64,000 nt of DNA from positions 2,418,001-2,482,000 of the forward strand of contig JALJCQ010000011.1 of the NCBI GenBank assembly GCA_023091665.1. The letters run 5' to 3'. Origin of the DNA: Pythium myriotylum (Eukaryota > Oomycota > Peronosporomycetes > Pythiales > Pythiaceae). The notes under the pieces are model-generated. The model did not search any database. It had not been told where the DNA came from and saw nothing but the letters and a program-made list of their open reading frames with translations. The position numbers and the translations under genes are program-made. This document shows, piece after piece, positions 53,525-64,000 of this stretch (position 1 is its first letter; the number at the start of each line of letters is the position of its first letter).

Positions 53525-56500
53525 ATGGCCGACGACATTTGCGCCGTGCTGCGCGACGCCGAGGCCGCGGCGCTGCGTGCGCTCGAGCGAGTCGAGACGG
53601 AGCCGGACCGCGTGCTCGCGCTGCGAGACGCCATCGTGCTAGTGTTGGATGTGACTGGCCAGCTGCACGAGGACGCGGCGCTGCGCGAGGCCGTCGGGGT
53701 TCTCCAGCGGATTGTCCCGCGCAGCGTCGCTGTGCTCCACGAAGCGCGGCAGCTCATCCAAATGAACAAGAGCAAAGCGAGCCCCATACTCAAGGCTTTG
53801 CTGATGACGCTTTCGTCACTCGCAGATCGCTCGGGCGGCGTCGCGATGGAGGTCTTTGAAGGGCTAGTCCAACTCGTCCACACAGTTTGCGCGACCTCGA
53901 TGACCTCGGCCGACGTCGTACAACTCTTCGAGTTTCTGCGCATCTCACGTGCACCGGCGAGACGCCTCGTGTTGCAGATGCAGACAGCGCTTCTCGACGG
54001 GGAGACCATGCCTCGCGCCGTGTTCACAATGAGGGGTCTTCACGCCGGGATCATTGCGCCGTCCACGGAGATTGTATTCTCGAAGAAAGGCTACTCGGTC
54101 AGCTTTGGTCTCCTGCTCGAAGCTTCGGCCTCTGTCGTCTCATTGTACAGCTTCCGAGGCAGCAACGGTCAAGGCGTATCTGCAATGATCGAAGGAACTA
54201 ACCTTTTGTTAAAGATGCATGGGCCGAGCGGGGCGACGAGCCAAGTTATCGTGCCGTTTGCTGACTGGCGCACCAAGATGGAGACGTCGTGGCTTCATGT
54301 TTGCATCGTCCATGCGAAGAAGATGGTCTTCAAAGATAAAATTGCCGTGTTTGCAGACGGTCTCGCCGTCTTCAACGGAAACCTGCCCTATCCAGACCCC
54401 TTATGTATGGTGGGCGGGCAGAACTGTATTGGTGTGATCCCCGCAGTCTCAGCAGGATTTCAAGGTCGTATGTGGAGTCCGACACTGTTCGGCCAGCCTC
54501 TCAATGAAGCGGAGGTTCAGAGGCTGCACTGGCTTACTCACTGGAAGAACGATCTGGGGTCTGTCACAGCTGAGAATACGGGTCTTACAGACAAGTCCAA
54601 GTTTATCTTCAGCTATGACGCTCGTAGCTGCGACTTCGAGCGCAGGATATGCTATGATATCAGTGGGAATGAATGTCATGGCTGGATGGAGCCCGGCACA
54701 AAGGCGGTTGTTACTCAAGGCATTTGTCAAGTTATGGATGCTATTGGAGGCAGTGCGTGCTTTCTGCTACTTCTCCTGGACCAAATCCCGGAGATGGCGG
54801 AGTTTCATCCGAAGCAAGAGCTCACTCAAGACGAAATCTCGGATCTCATCGCATTTGTTTGCCTCGGACTTCGAACAAGTGTCGCATGCAGGGCTCATTT
54901 CTTGCGACTCCAAGGCGTCAACGTCTTAGCATTTATTATCCAATCAGTCTCTCCGCAATACTTGTCAGTTCGAGTGCTAGACAGTGTTGTCGGTATTCTC
55001 GAGTCTGTTCTCCAGACCTCAGTTTCAGTGGAGGTCGCGAGCGATCACATCCAGCTACTCTTGTTTCGAAACACGAACTGGTTCTTAGCTCCATTCGAGA
55101 CTCAAGCAAAACTTATTCGTGAAGTCCTACCTGTCTATTTGAAGATTCTTGTTGATATTTGCACTTCTCAGGCAGCAGGTGGGCAGAAGACACCTGCAAT
55201 GGCAGCTGCCGTCAGTGCAATGGAAGTGTTTGGTATCGTCAGCACTACAACTGGTGCTGTGCCAAGCGGGGTGACTCATTCGGGTGCTCGTTTCATTGAT
55301 GTAACCTTCTTCTGCAATTTACTTGTACAAGTGTACGCCCCTCGTCGAGGTTTCAGAGGTGAGCAAGATGCCACTTCTAGTCATTTGAAGACTGCAGAGC
55401 AATTGGCGAGCTTACGACAGCTCATTTTGTCGGAACTCATCGATCGGCTCCTATTCCCAGCTGCAGCGACTGATGATCTTACACAATGGCGACAACTCTT
55501 TGCACATATTCACGATCGATGTGAAAAACTCGAGTTTGAGCCGTACGTTCAGGATGGTGATGGTGTTGAGGTGAAGGAGATCTTATCATACCTTACTCGC
55601 ATTCTATCAAATGAGTCACCCTCGCAACATCGCTCGGTAATGACTACAAAGGTGTGCAAGCTATCTCAAGGGACACAGCGACTCTGGTGGCGCGCAATGC
55701 GCACACCTGTTCCAGATATTCGACTTGAAGGTTTAAAGTTGTTCGAAGCATATTGCTCAGATAAAGTTGTCCTGAAGCGCCGAGACATCGTTGTATTGGT
55801 TGCAGCTCACCAAGCGTATCCGATTGACCTCGCGACTGCGGATGTACTTCTTAACCTTGTCGTTGGTCGAAAGCACATCCCATACTATGGAAACGCGTCA
55901 ATCGGCTCAGCTACGACCACGGCTCGTTCCATCAATGTTGCGCGTCTCGAATTCGTACCAATAGTTCTGTTAGGGCTCTCAGCTTCGGGCGGGTTTGATG
56001 TGCAGCTACACGTGATGTACGAGGTTAAGACATTGATAGCTACTGCAAGTGCTGGTCAAACTGCGGTCGAAGCCGTCAGGTCTTGGCCTCCGTGGTTGGG
56101 CCAATTGCTTGCAATTATTCGGCATGCTAGTACCGAAGCGTTGTTGTTGCGTGATAACATCGCATCTGAGACCGAAACTGGACTGAGTCCGCAAGGACTG
56201 AACGACTTGTGTGCGGTTCTAACCGATGATCAAGCTCCTGTAAGCGCGAAACTGGACGCAGTAAACGCGATCGGTTTTGCAAGAGATCTACGAGGTTGCG
56301 ATTTTGTTCTCACCCTGGTCCAAAGCACTGATTTACCATCATCTTTGGTGAAGGCAATTGTGTGCACAGTTCAAGATCGTTTTCCATCTCGCTGTCCGCA
56401 CCTTGTTCGGAGAATTGGACAACTGCTTGTTGTAGATGTGATGGTTTACAGCGTTCTTCACGTCCGGAACGGCTGGCTACATTTCCTTGAGCTTTACTTC

Positions 56501-59500
56501 TGCACCTACCGCAATCCCTCGGAGCTGTGTAGCTTCGTTGCGCCAATAATTGACCGGATTGTTCGAAGAATTTCCCCTAGCAGAGGTGCTGCTGGGACCA
56601 TTGCCAACCCTGTCCATCCAGAGCATGCTGAGTTTATGTGGGAGAATCTGTCACAGGTGGCTGCGATATTGTCTCTGGTAAAGGCGTTGTCTGGAATAAC
56701 GTCTAGCGGTGATGGGAGTGTACTGTCCCGGGACGAGCAACGTATAGTATATCGCAAAGCCTTTGATTTGTGGTATTTTGTGATTCCTCGACTTCATTTG
56801 ATCAACTGGGATGAAATGAAGAGTCAGCTACTGCAGAATGCAAACTTCAGTGAAGAGATCCCGATGGAAGACAAGGAAATATTTTGCTATGTCGTCGCTA
56901 TGGGCGGGCACGCGAGGTTTCTCGCTCTGGACATGTTGATTCGGCATGTAAACGCTGCGTACGAAAACAACGAGGTCGACGGAGCATTAGTCGCACAGGT
57001 GAGAAGAATGCTCGAACTGCTGCGAGTGATTCCGTCCCCACTACAGAAGGCGCCTATGTCTTCATCCAAATCGAGAGCATCATTTTCGTCATCAGCAGGT
57101 GTCACAGATGCGTTTGCTACCTATACTGCTGACAGTGCTGCATTCTTTGGAGAAGCAAGAAGCCGCGAAGCCCAGCTCCCACGAGAACTTCCTCAGCTGT
57201 ATTCACTAGATTTTCTCTACAATGTTCTGGGCAATGAGCTGCAAAGAACCCAAGACTTTGAGACAGCGCACGAACTGGCGGAACTTGTCATATTGCTGGC
57301 GTCTGCGGCTCTTCGTTTGCAGCCAACAGAAGAAGATGAAGTACCTTCGAGTGCATCTGAAGTATCGAAAAGTCTCCAGATCATTGCATCGACTGATCTT
57401 TCATTCTTTACAGACATCAGCAAGCTGAAACAAATCATGTCGTTGTGGGGTCCACACCACGATTCTCATGCGACTTTCTGTAGTACACCTGTTCTTGATG
57501 CTGAAACGCAAATTTTGAATGAAGCGTTTAGTAGACGATGGATCCGTGTGCTGACAACTCATAGCCATGAGTTCAATCCCTTTTTGATTGAGAAAGACGC
57601 TTCTTCCCAAGCAAGCATTCTCGCTAGAGAAGAATCCGCTTGCGATGCAACTTGGCGTGAGATCAAAGACGAAATCGCAACCTCAGATGCAGCCCGTTTT
57701 GATGCGTTGGATGACAAGGACAAAGGGTTGCCAGCGACGCTGAAGCAAGATGCAGAAAAATTTGCAAGTAGTGTGCACAAGCTCATCACGCAGTCTTCTC
57801 GCGAAACTCGTTCATCTACTGCAGAGGAAGCTGTTCCCAACGAATTAGCCAGCTCGCAGCCAAGCTCTGAACCATCTTCTGATGTTACTGATGCGTTGCT
57901 GTGGAAAGTGAACTCCCGCGAAAACAGCTACCGGATGCGCCTTCGATTGAAGTCTGTGCGCGAAAACTACCGAAATAGAAATGTTAGCTGCGAGTATGGT
58001 GACAATTCCCTACATGAAGATGTTCACACTCGACTCAGCACCCATCGCATAGGCCCGCGTCGGTTCCAAAGTGCTCGCGACAATATTAGTGGGGCAATAA
58101 GTGGGAATGAGATTGAAAAATCATGGCGAAGTGAGACTGGCTCGGACTACAGTGACTTTCTCGCCGACGCTCAAATGCGAGCAGCGATCATTCGGTCATG
58201 TCCAAGCGTTGGTTCAGACCGAGATTCGTTTAGTCACGATCTCTCCGAGGATGAGGATGAGGATGATCTGCAGCTTGATACCTCCCAAGAACTTCTTGGA
58301 GAATCAAGTGCAGCATTCGATAAGGAGGTTGCGGACTTGGTGATGTCAGAAGAGCCGAATGTATGTCAGAGAGAATCAAATCCGATACCAGTTCCTGTAC
58401 AACCTGACGCAACTCCGGCTGCGACGTTTCGATCGGCAAGCCCGTCTTCGCCTTTTGGCACACTCTCAACATTTGGTGCGTCGATTCTGAGCGTTGTTGG
58501 AGGGGTTACGGATGTTGTGGCGAAGGCAGCTAAAGAAGCCAAGGATGCTGTTGAATTTGGCGTCGACTCCCTGTACACTGCTCGAGATACTCTAACAGAG
58601 GATGCACATTCGCTCGCCCAAGGTGTCACTACGGTGCTCTCCGATGCCAAAACTCGGCATGATCCCTCACCCGGAAGCACACCAGACAGATCGGTCACTG
58701 AAAGTGGTGCCCGAAGACTCACCGTTTCGACATCGCCAGGTAAAGAAACTCCCTCGGAAACATCTACTACACTTACTTCCAAAGAACGACCGGAGCTTTT
58801 TCCTTTGATGCCGACTAGTGGGTCCAAAGAAAAGAAACACAAGTCACCTGGATCGACGGGAAGCTCAGCATCAAAAAATGAAGTGGAGTTCGACGCAAAT
58901 CTAGTTCGCCACATGAACATCGTGGCTGGCAAACTCGTGCTGACTGAATCTCATCTATGGTTTGTTGCTGAGCGAGTGATCGACGAACACGAAACTGTGC
59001 TTGCAGAGCGCAAGAAAGGCACGCCAACAGAGTCGATCTGGAGATTTCTGTTCAAGCGTCGGTGTTGGAAGGTTGATGATATTGTTAGCATTAACCGCCG
59101 CCGGTATTTGCTCAAACCTTGCGCGGTTGAGATTTTCATTCACTCGAGTCGCAAGAATTACTTCTTTAGCATGGCAATGGATGATATTCTCCGGTTCCAC
59201 GAAGCTCTCATGTCACGACGACCTTTACTACTGCGTCGCGATCCGACGATGCGGCGACTAAGACATCCAAGTAGCATTTTCCGAAACTCGAACATGAGTG
59301 TGCGATGGATGCACCACGAGATCTCAACATTTGAGTACCTCATGTGGCTCAACACCATAGCTGGGCGAACCTACAACGATCTCACTCAATATCCCGTTTT
59401 TCCTTGGGTTATTGCAGACTACGAGTCATCTATCCTTGACCTTTCTCGACCATCGACGTTTCGTGACTTATCCAAGCCTATCGGTGCGTTAGACCCAACA

Positions 59501-61607
59501 AGATTGAAATTCTTCCTTGATCGGTATCATGCCTTCGAAGACTCTGATATTCCCAAGTTCATGTGCGTTGTTACATATTTTACTTGACTAGCCTCAATGA
59601 TGTGACTCATGGTAGGCTTTGATAGGTATGGCACGCACTACTCCAATATTGGTGTCGTACTTTACTACTTGATTCGCTTGGAGCCGTTCACCTCGTATGC
59701 GCTGAACGTTCAAGGTGGTAAGTTTGATCATGCAGATCGGCTGTTCCACTCCATCGCGGAAACATGGAACAACTGTCTGCATGATTTCAATGATGTGAAA
59801 GAGCTGACGCCGGAGTGGTTTTACCTCCCCGAATTCTTGAAAAATTGCAATCGGCTTGATCTTGGATCAAAACAGAACGGAGCGCCCTTGGGAGACGTGG
59901 TCCTACCCCCTTGGGCATGCTCTCCTGAAGATTTTGTCCTCAAGAACCTCATGGTAGGTTCAGCCTGTTTTTTGCGTCATAACCCCCAACAGCTCAGAGG
60001 CTCGTGTATGGTAGGCCCTAGAGAGTGAGTACGTGTCGACGAATATCCACCAGTGGATCGATCTGATATTTGGCGCTAGCCAACGCGGGCCCGCTGCCGT
60101 GGATGCAAACAATGTGTATTTCTATCTGACGTATGAAGGCATGGTTGACGTTGACTCGATTACGGATCCCGTGACAAAGTCGTCCATGCGCGCCCAGATA
60201 GCTCACTTCGGACAGACGCCGACGCAAGTGCTTCGTGATCCGCACCCACCTAGGCTGACGATCCCAGGGAGAGGCGGTACCAGACGCGGGAGTTTTATCG
60301 GGGAGTCTACCACATCCCGAGTGTCGCTAGTTTCGAGCCCAAAGGGCCTGGGATCGTTATCGGAAGGTAACTTCACACTACTTCTGACCCCACACGATCA
60401 CCCTATTACTCTACTCCACCTAGTGCCCAGTACATCAACGATGATATGTATCGATACAAACGGTCAAGTTTCATTCCAGCGATACGGAACCAAGTGTGTT
60501 AAAGTACACCACACACCGTTCACGAATGATCTATCGTCAACAGCCACGAAAGCCTCCGTTGTGTTCAAACCACCACCGGCATCGACCACTCCTCCCCATC
60601 CACCAGGATCACCCGGTGCAGTCTCTTTCCAAACGAATGGCTCAGCTGAGACTCCTGCCGAGATCTTTGCCGCTGCCTCAAGTGACTATATTGAGCTTCA
60701 TGATCGAAAGACTCGAAAAATTGTCGGCGAGAAGCGTCTTGTGGCTCTGAACCAAGCATACCAGATGGTTTCATTTCTGAATAGCGGCAACGTGTACTGT
60801 TCAGTGGGGCATCACGACTTCTCGGCGAGATTTCATTCATGCAACGATGGTGCGCTTCTCTATCGGCTTCTTCAGCACCAAGCTGTTGTCAAGTGCGTCG
60901 GAGCCAGCTCTAATGGGTCACTGCTCGCGCTGGGGTCATCGGACGGTACTATCTCAGTGTGGAAAGTGGCTCACATCGCCTCAACTTTGCTAGACTCAAT
61001 CAAGATCTTCAGGGCCTCGAAGAACGCCCGTCCCGTCCACTCCAATGACTATGCTGCGGATCAAGTTCTACTTGGCCACGGCTCTCCTGTCAACTGTGTT
61101 GCTGTATCTGACGACCTCAACGTTTGCGTGAGCGGGTCCGTCTCGAATGAATGTCTTGTGCACGACCTAGCCGACGGTTCCATCCTTCGTCATTTCGAGA
61201 TCCCAGGTACGAACCCACCGGGGATCGTTTCGATTGCCTTGTCCTCTGTGGGGTGCGTGATTGTGCAGTCGCTTGGACTCGACTTGCCAATGCTCTATGC
61301 GTTCCACTTGAACGGAACCTTGCTCGCGAAGACTACTCTCGACACAGGAGTGCCGATGGCTTCGATCAGTATCAGTACGCGTTTTTCCAAGGTCATCGCG
61401 AGCAACTCTGACGTAGCGATTGCTTACTCGATGCTCTCACTCGGAGACAAAGAAGTGCTCTTGGAAAAGCATCGCTATGGAGAGATCTCATGCCAGGCTC
61501 TATCGCCTGACGAGACCCACGTCATCTTTGGTGTTGGCTCCGGAAAACTTGTCTCGCTCTCACTACTAGCAACCTCATCGCAATCAACTCTTCCTCTCGC
61601 TGACTAA
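53525..61607 (+). CDS. BEACH-WD40 protein, 2652 residues
   Basis: Three exons (53525-59562, 59626-59953, 60015-61607) in one frame; both introns join conserved BEACH residues (IPKF-MYGTHYS and LKNLM-ALESEY). BEACH proteins are large scaffolds for membrane trafficking, autophagy and granule formation. Domains in order: N-terminal helical region; ConA/LamG-like domain at about residues 170-335 ([31 protein letters not shown]); a long ARM-like region; an acidic Ser-rich stretch (about 1400-1780); PH-BEACH at about 1790-1900 ([17 protein letters not shown]); BEACH at about 1920-2190 ([38 protein letters not shown]); and WD40 repeats to the end ([30 protein letters not shown]). The layout fits the neurobeachin/LRBA/LYST group; which member is not decided. 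A stop 7 codons into the first intron would end a misread protein at 59587. Confidence 0.93.
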
Positions 61608-61654
61608 GGATGGACAAGGTTCTTCTATGGGCATACGTATAATGTTATCTTAGC

Positions 61655-62707
61655 TTACTCCTCCATGTCAACGTCGTCGGTGCCGTCCTGTGCAGAGTCG
61701 TCGCCTTCTTCCTCCTCATCGTCGTCATCCGCCGGGCGGTTAGCGATCGCTTCCTTGAGCTCCGCGATGGTCTCGATCACACCTTCGAGCTGCGCGTCCA
61801 AGTGGAACTCTTCGCCGAGTTCCACTTGGAGCTTTTTCAGCAGCTCTTCGCACTTTTGGAAGAACTCAAGCGAAAGCGTGAGGTCGTCCATGGCGCGGTA
61901 GCACGTGCCCACGAGGAACCAGAGCTCGGCGTTTTCGTCGTCCTCCTGCATCACGCCTTCGAGCACGTCGCACGCCTTCTCGTACATCTCGAGCTCGATC
62001 AGCAGCTTGCCCGTCGTCACGCGGTACTCGAGCGACGGCATCGTGTCGACATCGCAGTTCTCGTCGAGCCGCCGGTACGTCTCCTCCATGAGATGGACAG
62101 CTTCTTCCTTGCGCTGCTCCGCGAGCTCCTCGTTGCCAGCCTCCTCGGCCGTGCGGTGCTGCGTGAAGCGCAGGTTGGCCAGCGCCTGCGTGGGCTCGGG
62201 CAGCCCAATGTCGTACTTCATGGCCTCCATAAAGTAGTTCTCGCAGCGCGTCTCGGCGTCGTCTTCGAAGCAGAGATCTGTCATGTAGAGCTCACCGAGC
62301 GAGCAGTAGGCCTCGCAGATCTGCTTCTTGATGACCTGGGCCTCGTCGCTCGTGGGCTCGACCTGCGCGAGCTCCTGCTGCATGACCGCGACACCTTGCG
62401 TGAGGTACTTCTCGGCTTCTTCGCCGGGCACGAGCTGCGCCAGGTAGAGCCATTTGCTCGGGTTCTGCGTCGGCGCGAGCTGCACGCTGCGCTGGAAGGC
62501 CTCGACCGCGCGCTCGGGGTTGCCGAGCTCGGTGCTGAGCTCGCCGACCGCGTCGAGCAGCGCCGTGTTGTTGGGCTCTTTCTGCAGCGCGCGCTCGTAG
62601 AACTGCGCCGCGAGCTCCGGCTGGCACTGGTCCACGAGCGCCTCGGCCTTGGCCACGAGCTGCGCCACGGTGAAGTCTTTCTTCTTGGCGCCGGCCTTCT
62701 TCACCAT
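61655..62707 (-). CDS. ACL4: TPR protein, ribosomal protein uL4 chaperone like Acl4
   Basis: A single-exon 350-residue protein, ATG at 62707 (MVKKAGAKKKDFTVAQLVAK). It has helical TPR repeats (CQPELAAQFYERALQKEPNN, NPERAVEAFQRSVQLAPTQ, AEAGNEELAEQRKEEA region, MYEKACDVLEGVMQEDDENA, DLTLSLEFFQKCEELLKK) and a long acidic tail rich in Asp and Glu (ADDDDEEEEGDDSAQDG). Yeast Acl4 has this TPR plus acidic tail layout and escorts ribosomal protein uL4 (Rpl4) to the nucleus. The symbol is assigned by that resemblance. Its stop is only 47 bp from the BEACH gene stop on the other strand. Confidence 0.8.
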   Translation of the reverse strand: MVKKAGAKKKDFTVAQLVAKAEALVDQCQPELAAQFYERALQKEPNNTALLDAVGELSTELGNPERAVEAFQRSVQLAPTQNPSKWLYLAQLVPGEEAEKYLTQGVAVMQQELAQVEPTSDEAQVIKKQICEAYCSLGELYMTDLCFEDDAETRCENYFMEAMKYDIGLPEPTQALANLRFTQHRTAEEAGNEELAEQRKEEAVHLMEETYRRLDENCDVDTMPSLEYRVTTGKLLIELEMYEKACDVLEGVMQEDDENAELWFLVGTCYRAMDDLTLSLEFFQKCEELLKKLQVELGEEFHLDAQLEGVIETIAELKEAIANRPADDDDEEEEGDDSAQDGTDDVDMEE

Positions 62708-62923
62708 GGTGGTCAGGAGATGGATTCACAGTCTGGTCGACTGGCCGACATGCCGCGTACCCCCTCGAGGTTACATGCGCGTATACTATACACATCCGTC
62801 GAGAAGGTCAGTCGGTCGGTCGGTCTATTTTATTTTTAGTATACAGGTGGGGTTACACTAGACACACCACACAGAGAGATTCTCTGAGTCTGAGGCAAGA
62901 GCTCCAAAACCAAACGGCGCACG

Positions 62924-64000
62924 TCACAGCTCGTCGAGATCGCTGTCGTAGCCATTGTGCACCGAGTCGTAGTCCATGCTGCCGGCGCTCGTCTGCGAGA
63001 GCGGCGCGTCGTCGTGGAAAATGTCCGAGTAGCCACCTTGACTCACGTTCGACGAGCGGTAGCTGTCCGACTTGTCCGAGAAGCAGTCCTCGGGCGACTC
63101 CATGATCGAGATCTTCTCCTCGTCGACCACTTCGTGCGACGCCGCGCTGTCCAGGAAGCGGTCCTGGTCGAACTCGCCGGCGTCCATGACGCGGATCTGC
63201 GGTGAAGGCTCGCGGCGCGGTGTGGCAGCGAGAAAGAGCTCCGACATGGCAAGCGTGCGGTCTTGCTGCACGCTCAGCGCCGGCTCGCGGTTGCGTCGCA
63301 GCGAGAGCACGGCGATCAGCACGATGATCACGGCGATCGACACGCCGCCGACGATCAAGTACGGTACGATGTTTGAGTCGTTTGCGCTGGACGTGGTCGT
63401 GAGCGGCTCGGGTACTGGCACGGTCGTCGCAGGTGTCGACACGAAGTGGATCGTATCGTTCGACGGCGTGGCCTGAGGTGTTGGCGACGGTAGGATCGTC
63501 GGCGTGGCCTGGGTTGTTGGCGTCGGAGAGCCCGTCGGCGCGGCTGTCGACGATGTGGGTGCAGGCCCCGCTTGTGGAGTTGGCGCGGGGTTTGGACTCG
63601 TCGAATTCGACGGCTTATCCGGCGGAGGTCCCCTTGAAGCGTCCGCCATCCCAGGTTTCGTTGGTGGAGCCGCTGCAGCCGCTGGAGTCGGTAGTGGCGC
63701 TGCTGGAGTAGTTGGAACAACGGCAGGAGTCGCTGGGGCAGCCGGTGGAAGGGCGGCAGGGGCAGCAGCAACAGCAGCGAGAGGTGGTGGCGGCGGAGGA
63801 GGAGGCTGGGGCGCCGCCGTCGGTGGGGGTGTCGGGTCGCCTTCTTTCTGAGGGGGAGCTGTCGGAAGAGGAGGCACACCTGCGGCGGGTGGCGGTGTTG
63901 TAACATCTACTCAAGGCATGCTTTCAACAATCCATCAATCGACCGCCATCAATTCCCACTGCGTACCTTCTCCAACCACCTCTCGCAGCACGAGCACCAC
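62924..64000 (-). CDS. Pro/Ala/Thr-rich single-pass membrane protein, 5' end outside window
   Basis: Read on the minus strand, the window end is coding (VVLVLREVVGE), then an intron at 63907-63966 joins to DVTTPPPAAGVPPL in frame. The ectodomain is low complexity: about 150 residues of Pro, Ala, Thr and Ser with TPTILPSPTPQATPS-type motifs, expected to be heavily O-glycosylated. A membrane segment follows (IVPYLIVGGVSIAVIIVLIAVL), then RRNR. The cytoplasmic tail of about 130 residues is acidic and Ser-rich (EEKISIMESPEDCFSDKS, DYDSVHNGYDSDLDEL), with stop at 62924. A mucin-like surface receptor or adhesin is plausible. The family was not recognised. Confidence 0.7.

Noticed and set aside
61802..62839. 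Plus-strand open frame opposite the TPR gene
   Set aside because: Antisense of an intact TPR protein; Leu/Arg-rich composition is a by-product of Glu and Ala codons.
1..64000. tRNA, rRNA or CRISPR loci
   Set aside because: No tRNA-like T-arm and acceptor pairing, no rRNA stretch and no regularly spaced short repeats were seen by eye; a covariance-model scan would be decisive.

Overview
The window reads as nuclear DNA of an oomycete, most likely a Peronosporales relative (Phytophthora, Phytopythium or Pythium sensu lato). The evidence is direct: protein genes packed about 50-350 bp apart on both strands, short GT-AG introns (about 45-75 bp), Phytophthora-type Inr/FPR core promoters, a Crinkler (CRN) effector N-terminus with LQLFLARK and HVLVVVP motifs, and two genes that resemble the oomycete M96 mating-specific family. 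No tRNA, rRNA, CRISPR array or prokaryotic operon was seen. Exon boundaries quoted were read by eye from GT-AG sites that keep the conserved protein in frame.

Left part (1-27.2 kb), conserved housekeeping block: the start of a very large helical-repeat protein (1-4357, minus, runs off the window); KAE1/OSGEP of the KEOPS complex (4702-6179, minus) divergent from a PhoD-like phosphatase (6329-8062); a type I membrane protein (8235-9173); the SNARE VTI1 (9272-10271, minus) divergent from a small membrane protein (10540-11124); a NIPA-like DMT transporter (11314-12472, minus); a secreted or membrane protein with His/Lys/Glu/Asp-rich tandem repeats (12988-14253, minus); a coiled-coil protein (14933-16807, minus); DNA polymerase alpha subunit B (16957-19316, minus) divergent from APE2-type AP endonuclease (19532-21492); a protein kinase with HCD in place of HRD (21835-23963, minus); and TIP41 (25904-27150).

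Middle part (27.5-51.4 kb), plastic block: six full-length sigma-like glutathione S-transferases (four forward, two reverse) plus one relic. A directly repeated segment (copy A about 33.7-37.6 kb; copy B about 46.8-51.3 kb) carries a bZIP-like M96-type gene with GST sequence on its right. The two copies differ by private insertions: a LINE tail in A, and a zinc-knuckle transposon fragment and a palindrome in B. Between the copies lie LINE 3' ends, a CRN-kinase effector pseudogene split by a 2.6-kb element with terminal inverted repeats and TTAA at both ends, and an apparently intact 1.6-kb pogo-like DNA transposon with a 441-residue transposase.

Right part (51.5-64 kb), conserved again: a coiled-coil protein, a 2652-residue BEACH/WD40 protein, a TPR chaperone like yeast Acl4, and a Pro/Ala/Thr-rich membrane protein cut by the window end. 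The layout fits the usual oomycete picture of conserved gene-dense blocks separated by a repeat-rich section holding effector and detoxification gene families.
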